Origin: Pyrinomonas methylaliphatogenes
GTDB taxonomy: Bacteria; Acidobacteriota; Blastocatellia; Pyrinomonadales; Pyrinomonadaceae
DNA: 64,000 nt
Assembly (NCBI RefSeq): GCF_000820845.2
Contig: NZ_CBXV010000005.1
Coordinates: 186,001-250,000 of the forward strand
Direction of reading: 5' to 3'
Shown: positions 63,036 to 64,000 of the stretch, piece after piece
Layout: each line of letters begins with the position of its first letter
Position numbering within the stretch: position 1 is the first letter of the stretch
Notes under the pieces: generated by a model
Told to the model about the DNA's origin: nothing
Database searches by the model: none
What the model saw: only the letters and a program-made list of their open reading frames with translations
Made by a program: the position numbers and the translations under genes

Positions 63036-63329
63036 CTATTTAGTGGTTGTATTGTTGGTTGAACCCGCTTGCGCGGACTTGCTCTGCGCGAGCAGTTGTT
63101 CGAGATTGTGGTTGATGTTGATCAGTTGATCGAGCGAGTTAAACTGCGCCAATTGCGAGACGAATTGCATCCCGTCTTGCGGCGCGAGCGGATCTTGGTT
63201 CTTGAGCTGCGCGATGAGCAGTTTCAAAAACATGTCGCGGTCAGCCGTGCCGCTGTTCTGCGGTTTCTGCGTTTGCGAGGCGGTTGTCGATCCGTTCAAA
63301 GGAAGCACGTTGGTTATCGTGTTGCTCAT
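63036..63329 (-). CDS. flgD: Minimal hook-capping protein FlgD
   Basis: 97 residues: only the N-terminal FlgD segment (RDMFLKLLIAQLKNQDPLAP, MQFVSQLAQFNSLDQLININ) followed by a short low-complexity tail. The Fn3/tudor C-terminal domain of proteobacterial FlgD (about 220 residues) is missing; short forms occur in Firmicutes. Confidence 0.88.
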   Translation of the reverse strand: MSNTITNVLPLNGSTTASQTQKPQNSGTADRDMFLKLLIAQLKNQDPLAPQDGMQFVSQLAQFNSLDQLININHNLEQLLAQSKSAQAGSTNNTTTK

Positions 63330-63350
63330 TGGCTATCTCCTCGTCGGGTT

Positions 63351-64000
63351 TCAAGCTCGTAAACTGATGAGTCTGTCATCGGTCGTAGCGTTCGACGATT
63401 CGGTCTTTTCAGGCGAAAGCGAGTCCTTGCGGTAAAAGTAGTCGGTCGATCGGCGTTCCTCCTTGGGCTGCTGTTGTTCGGGCGAGGAGTAGGAGGGCGC
63501 GCTCATGACGACTTCGATCCGATCGGTGTTGATGCCGGCCTGCTCCAAAGCGTGCCGAAGCTCCTCGACGCCGGAATTGAGCGCGTGGTGCGCCGATTCG
63601 GTCTCGACGGTGAGAGTTGCGCTCAAGCGCCCCTCTTCATCGCGTTGCAGAACGGCGTGTACTCTGCCGAGTTCTGCCGGATGCAGTTGAATCTCGAGCG
63701 AGCGTGGCCGTGTTTGGATGGTTTCGCGCGCAGCGGCGACGATCTGCGCGGCGATCTGCTGACCGGGATTGATCTCTTTCACGCTCCCTCGACCCGTGAG
63801 GTCGCTGGCATCAATCCGGCGGTCGGCGAGGGCCGGCCCGGAATTCTCGAACGAGGCGCGTTGTTCATCTGGCGATTCGTGAGAGGCGAAACCTTGCTGT
63901 TGAGCCTCGCTCGATGACGCGAGCTTTGCGCTTCGTTCGAACGCATGCGATGTCGCTTCAGCGGTGGCCGCGAGCATCGCTTTGATTTGCGAGATGGTGA
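63351..64000 (-). CDS. fliK: Flagellar hook-length control protein FliK, C-terminal part
   Basis: The frame is open at the window end; at least 216 residues. The C-terminal Flg_hook domain reads LEIQLHPAELGRVHAVLQRD, LSATLTVETESAHHALNSGV and LRHALEQAGINTDRIEVVMS. The preceding part is Ser/Glu-rich and disordered. Starts the visible flagellar run, 21 bp before flgD. Confidence 0.88.
   Translation of the reverse strand, partial: TISQIKAMLAATAEATSHAFERSAKLASSSEAQQQGFASHESPDEQRASFENSGPALADRRIDASDLTGRGSVKEINPGQQIAAQIVAAARETIQTRPRSLEIQLHPAELGRVHAVLQRDEEGRLSATLTVETESAHHALNSGVEELRHALEQAGINTDRIEVVMSAPSYSSPEQQQPKEERRSTDYFYRKDSLSPEKTESSNATTDDRLISLRA

Overview
The window is a compact, GC-rich bacterial chromosome segment. 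It best fits the Acidobacteriota, possibly Blastocatellia or a relative of Pyrinomonas; this is inferred from gene content and was not searched. Pointers are VWFA-related secreted proteins, a Solibacter-type (TIGR03437-like) domain in a giant secreted protein, secreted helical-repeat paralogues, and type IV pilus and flagellar genes side by side. No tRNA, rRNA, intact insertion sequence or convincing CRISPR array was seen.

Layout. 0-2 kb (minus): a phenylalanine/tyrosine operon, aroQ-pheA-aroF, behind a consensus promoter, a 29-codon leader rich in Phe/Tyr/Trp codons, and three mutually exclusive hairpins ending in a terminator. 2-6 kb: two membrane GT-C-like proteins. 6-14.5 kb (plus): ychF, then pilB, an Arg-rich secreted protein, pilT, pilC and an orphan pilS. 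14.6-24.8 kb (minus): two related modules, each with a Crp/Fnr regulator, a secreted helical-repeat protein and a small Cys-rich secreted protein, with FNR-like palindromes. Between them lies a TerC/Alx gene with a yybP-ykoY (manganese) riboswitch. 24.8-29.5 kb: a 1558-residue secreted beta-propeller/lamin-tail/Ig-like protein. 29.8-38 kb: HU, XapX, a YkgJ-type protein with purA, trxA, glgA, rho and engB. 38-49.5 kb: smc, a CorC/HlyC-like protein, a YheT-like hydrolase, an EF-G paralogue and a DCC protein. 49.6-55.3 kb: a VWA protein, a macro-domain protein, alpha-glucan phosphorylase, an M50-like protease and an odd receiver. 55.3-64 kb (minus): fliK-flgD-flgE-motA-motB-fliL-fliN-fliO-fliP-fliQ-fliR-flhB, with no fliM next to fliN and no flhA after flhB.

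The strongest regulatory finding is the aromatic attenuator at 1.78-2.01 kb, whose alternative pairings can be written out base by base. The strangest structural pattern is a recurring two-unit direct repeat: copies of about 24-38 bp, spaced 60-73 bp start to start, in at least ten loci of the first 34 kb. Each locus has its own sequence, and in three cases one copy spans a gene's stop codon. No later example was noticed.

All family assignments come from reading motifs by eye. Start codons were moved from the longest open frame where a ribosome-binding site, signal peptide or ATGA overlap argued for it.
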